The position numbers were made by a program, and so were the translations under genes. Shown here piece after piece: positions 60,841 to 64,000 of a stretch of 64,000 nucleotides of DNA (positions are counted from its first letter, which is position 1; the number at the start of each line of letters is the position of its first letter). Below the pieces are notes generated by a model that was not told the DNA's origin, did not search any database, and saw nothing but the letters and a program-made list of their open reading frames with translations. Source of the DNA: Erodium maritimum (Eukaryota; Streptophyta; Magnoliopsida; Geraniales; Geraniaceae); contig OY997591.1 of NCBI GenBank assembly GCA_963921825.1, positions 39,391,825-39,455,824 on the forward strand, given 5' to 3'.

Positions 60841-62205
60841 CAGCAGGTATCCTCTGCATGGATACACGCAAGCGTTCAGTTTGCGAACTCGAATAAAGAC
60901 AACCAGCTCGAACACACTAAAGTTCACACGGCCTACGTCTACCCCACGTACTTGTTACTAACGCCACACCGTTCACGCTAACCATAGTTTAATTATAATA
61001 ACACGTAGGCGGAACTTCAAATTTAACCACACAACGTACAACAAGCCCTCATCCAGTCCTTTATGCACTTACTTATAACTTTCCGCAACCAAGCCAGTGT
61101 TCGCTACTCGTCCCTTGCGGGAAAAGTAGTAAAGGGGATGAGCGTTAAGCTCACCTCCACGGACACCCGCTCGGTTATGGCATACTAGTAACGCACCAAA
61201 GACTTACCACCCTAGTCAGGGCAAAACACCGACACAAAACTGAAGCCAAACAACCCACCGTCCATGCTAACAACACCTCAAGTACCCGTTCGAGTAAGAT
61301 AAACCTCGACACGGGAAACACGTCCTCAACTCAGTAAAACACCATTGCTCGCGCTATTAAAGCCTTAAGTATACTAATATGTAAGCGCCAAACTCAACAA
61401 CAGTCCAACCGTACCCCAGGCCTACGGCCTCTACAACCCATACCCGCGAACACAAACCGAGTCACACAACCACAAACCTAAACGCACAACGAAACGAACT
61501 CTTACCCTAGGGTACTCGTATTCTACCAGTCTCTTGGCGACCCGCACACTCGTGCATCGTGGAAAAATTACCACCAAAACGACCCAACACGTACCACAAA
61601 ACCCGACTAAACCACGAACAAGCCAAAACCGGCCAAACGCCCAAAACAACAACAACGACGACACCCGCCCACCGGGCCAACCAAAGTCAAATACCGCCCA
61701 CCGGGCCAACCAACAACAATCACAATAAGTCCACGCCAATCGAAGTCAAACACAAACGCCCACGGCGTCACACAAAATCAAGACACGCCCACCGGGCCTA
61801 ACACAATCAGACACACACGCCCACGGCGTCAAACAAAAAAAATCAAAACACTCAAATTTCTTTTAAAGTTTTCTCCACTTCATTAAAACCTCAATTCTTG
61901 ACATCAGGTGGTTACAACCCGGTCCAGGCGTCCCCGAACTACGTTGTACCGACTTGACATCAGCACCGTCACGTTCGACTACAGGAGCGCTCCTGCGTCG
62001 ACCCGCGACAGCTTAAAAACGTTTCACGCAACACACACAAACAGTATGCCAGCAACCCCGTACTGCACATACACACAGACAAAACAAAACTCAAGACATT
62101 AAGGGTTTACACACGGTTCCCGACCTACGTACCCAACACACGGCGGGACTTTACTGACTCGACTCTCCCCACCTAATTGACAGACAGTCCGAGGTGTGAA
62201 ACCTC
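60841..62205 (-). mobile_element. 5' leader of the right type II element
   Basis: Same content as 54249-55613, shifted by exactly 6592 bp: the hairpin module (about 61108-61187), the GCCCACCGGGCCAACC repeat zone (about 61632-61842) and the CTCGAG-centred inverted repeat beside the PBS. The differences noticed are single bases, for example GTTCGCTAC versus GTTCCCTAC and CCGCCCACC versus CCGCCAACC. Confidence 0.85.
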
Positions 62206-62221
62206 GAGCTCTGATACCAAG
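62206..62221 (-). promoter_or_regulatory. Primer-binding site of the right type II element
   Basis: Minus strand CTTGGTATCAGAGCTC, one base inside the LTR edge at 62223 and identical to the site at 55614-55629. It primes on initiator tRNA-Met. Confidence 0.93.
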
Positions 62222-62222
62222 C

Positions 62223-63975
62223 TGTCACGCCCCACTTTCAGTAAAACCGAACTAGGGACGCGAACATTTTAAAACATAAAAAACACTTGAAAACCTGTTT
62301 TCATTAAACACTTTAAAAGTACCGTTTGTTCAACAAAATAATAGATACAGTTTAGAACACGTCCTAACAAGTGGACAAAAGCGAGGTATCCGTCGCTAGA
62401 CTTAAAAGACAAAACCCGGACTCCGATCCTAGCTCCACAAGCTTCGAGAGCTCACCTAGTCCGTCCCACGAACAGTACCTATAGGAAAAGCAGCTAGGGG
62501 TGAGCGTTCGCTCACCACCACGGATAACAGACTGACTACGGCATAATTAGCAGGCAAAGCAAGTAACACCAACAACGACTCAACACCGGGGAACACCATC
62601 CCCAACCCAAGTACTCTAACTGAACATACACCCACTATTGCCTTCCCTGACCAACTCGACACCCTGACACGTAAAGTAGACCGACACAACCATTGACGAC
62701 CTCTTCCAAGGACTCAAAAGAAGCTTACGCAACACCAAACATCATCACAAGGGATCACCCCAAACAAGATCACGAAGGATCGCACACCAGACAAGATCAC
62801 AAAGGATCGCAAACCAGATACCAAGAACGCCCTCCCGGGACTCTAACCCGGTCAGGCCAACCCAAGACTGCTGCAACTTACCGGGACTCTAACCCATAAG
62901 CCAGCCGGAAAATGCTGCAACTTACTGGGACTCTAACCCATAAGCCAGCCGGAAAATGCTGCAACTTACTGGGACTTTAACCCATAAGCCAGCCAAGGTA
63001 TGCTCACAAACCCAAACCACACACGCGCGGCCAGGACCCCTTTATTGGCGGGCGACCCCCCTACCCCGTCTGAACATGCAGACGCGTGTGCTCGTGGACC
63101 CCCGTTTCAGGAAGCGGGCCCCCAACCTCCGGTAACCACAATCACAATCACAATCACAAACACAATCATAAGCAAAATCAACAACCAGTAACAACACAGG
63201 TTCAACACTCATAGGCACTCATGGCCACCAAGACACCAACAGTCTAACTCGGACTCAACAGCCCCATAGGCACTCACGGCCTCCCAAGACACACCGACAG
63301 TAAGACACGGACTCAACAGCCCCACAGGCACTCACAGCCTCCAAAGACACCAACCATAAAACACGCTTGCAACTTACCGAGACTCTAACTCGGTCAAGCC
63401 AGCCAAAGACACCAACCTTAGTACACGGGCTCTCAAGGCCACCCAAAACACCAAAGGTAAAGACACGGTTTCAACAACCCCACGGGCACTCACGGCCACC
63501 CAAAACTCAACAATAAAACACGCTTGCAACTTACCGAGACTCTAACTCGTAAGCCAGCTAAAACACCAACAGTAAAGTACGGGCTCTCATGGCCACCCAA
63601 ACACGATTAACAACACGGGCTCTCATGGCCACCCAAGACTCAACAATAATAATACACGGGCTCTCAAGGCCACCCAAGACATTGATATGGGAGAGAGAGG
63701 GTCGGATCGGTGAAGGTGAGAGGAGAGGAATGGTTCGGCTGCGGGAGAAGGAGCAGAAGACATTTAGGGTTAAAACACTAAGTGTTGGTATTTATACCCG
63801 GGCTTGGGCCGGGTCACCAAACTGGGCCGGGTCTGTAGCTTGGGCCGGGTCTGGCCCTCCCAGTCCAGCCTTTAATTTTTTTTTATTTTATTTTTTTTCG
63901 CACTAGTTTCAAAAACCTGCCTTAAGGTTTCCGGATTGCGTTTTAATACCCTTTTAAAGCGAAGCGGGTTTTACA
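62223..63975 (-). mobile_element. 5' LTR of the right type II element, internally deleted and chimeric
   Basis: 1753 bp instead of 3742. From 62223 to about 63680 I saw no difference from 55631-57088. After GCCACCCAAGAC there are a few unmatched bases (ATTGAT), and sequence resumes at ATGGGAGAGAG, equivalent to about 59092, so about 1989 bp are missing. The remaining outer piece (63685-63975) differs from the complete LTR by about eight substitutions plus a poly-T length change in under 300 bp. It keeps the TATA box (TATTTATA at 63789-63796) but has a damaged telo-box (AACACTAA). The LTR ends at TGTAAAACCC (63975), followed by satellite. Confidence 0.88.
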
Positions 63976-64000
63976 GAGAACGTTTGTGCTTCAAACAAAA
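63976..64000. repeat. Satellite, resumes at the window edge
   Basis: GAGAACGTTTGTGCTTCAAA matches a type B monomer. The GAGAACG variant differs from GAGACCG in the left flank at about 53660, and the two flanks overlap by about 27 bp of monomer phase, so they come from different monomers. Confidence 0.85.

Noticed and set aside
1-64000. The window as a proven functional centromere
   Set aside because: HOR satellite and chromovirus-like elements are suggestive, but centromere identity needs CENH3 data. No integrase or chromodomain survives here to place the elements in the centromere-specific CRM lineage.

Overview
The window is repetitive plant nuclear DNA, with no recognisable host gene and no rRNA or tRNA gene. 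About half of it (roughly 32 kb) is one tandem satellite with a monomer of about 180 bp. The rest is Ty3/gypsy-type LTR retrotransposon DNA inserted in that satellite. The plant assignment rests on primer-binding sites matching the plant initiator tRNA-Met (TGGTATCAGAGC), very long LTRs ending GGGGCGTGACA, gag and protease sequences of the kind found in plant chromoviruses (Tekay/Del-like), and telo-box/GGCCCA promoter motifs in one LTR type. I cannot name the species. The setting suggests a centromeric, pericentromeric or other heterochromatic array, but the sequence alone does not prove centromere identity.

Layout: 1-14301 satellite. It holds a 13-monomer higher-order repeat (HOR) of exactly 2346 bp in four consecutive copies (2163-11546), a left neighbour that is a 15-monomer version, a partial degrading copy to about 12985, then ordinary monomers. 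14302-17663 solo LTR (type I, + strand) with target-site duplication GATAT. 17664-21802 satellite. 21803-30979 composite: a type II-like solo LTR (- strand), split by a truncated type III element that keeps its 5' LTR, leader, broken gag, protease and the first part of reverse transcriptase (RT). 30980-33096 satellite. 33097-36602 solo LTR type I (- strand). 36603-41867 satellite. 41868-44966 solo LTR type I (+ strand, duplication GTTTG). 44967-47582 satellite. 47583 to about 49976 collapsed type I element (+ strand): a 127-bp LTR stub, PBS, leader, then protease joined to the end of RNase H. About 49977-53683 satellite, including a 722-bp local duplication. 53684-63975 type II retroelement tandem (- strand): partial gag + leader, complete LTR, gag-only element, chimeric LTR, with an exact 6592-bp period. 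63976-64000 satellite.

No element is intact. Coding regions carry stops, frameshifts and large deletions, and three insertions are reduced to solo LTRs. This fits an array in which unequal exchange constantly removes and reshuffles DNA. The most notable signals are the exact HOR and its 15-to-13 monomer step, perfect palindromes in the satellite monomer that keep their symmetry as their length changes, a hairpin-plus-CTACAGG module shared by the LTR types and repeated in the leader, a conserved three-hairpin island in type I LTRs, and the retroelement tandem whose last LTR looks chimeric.
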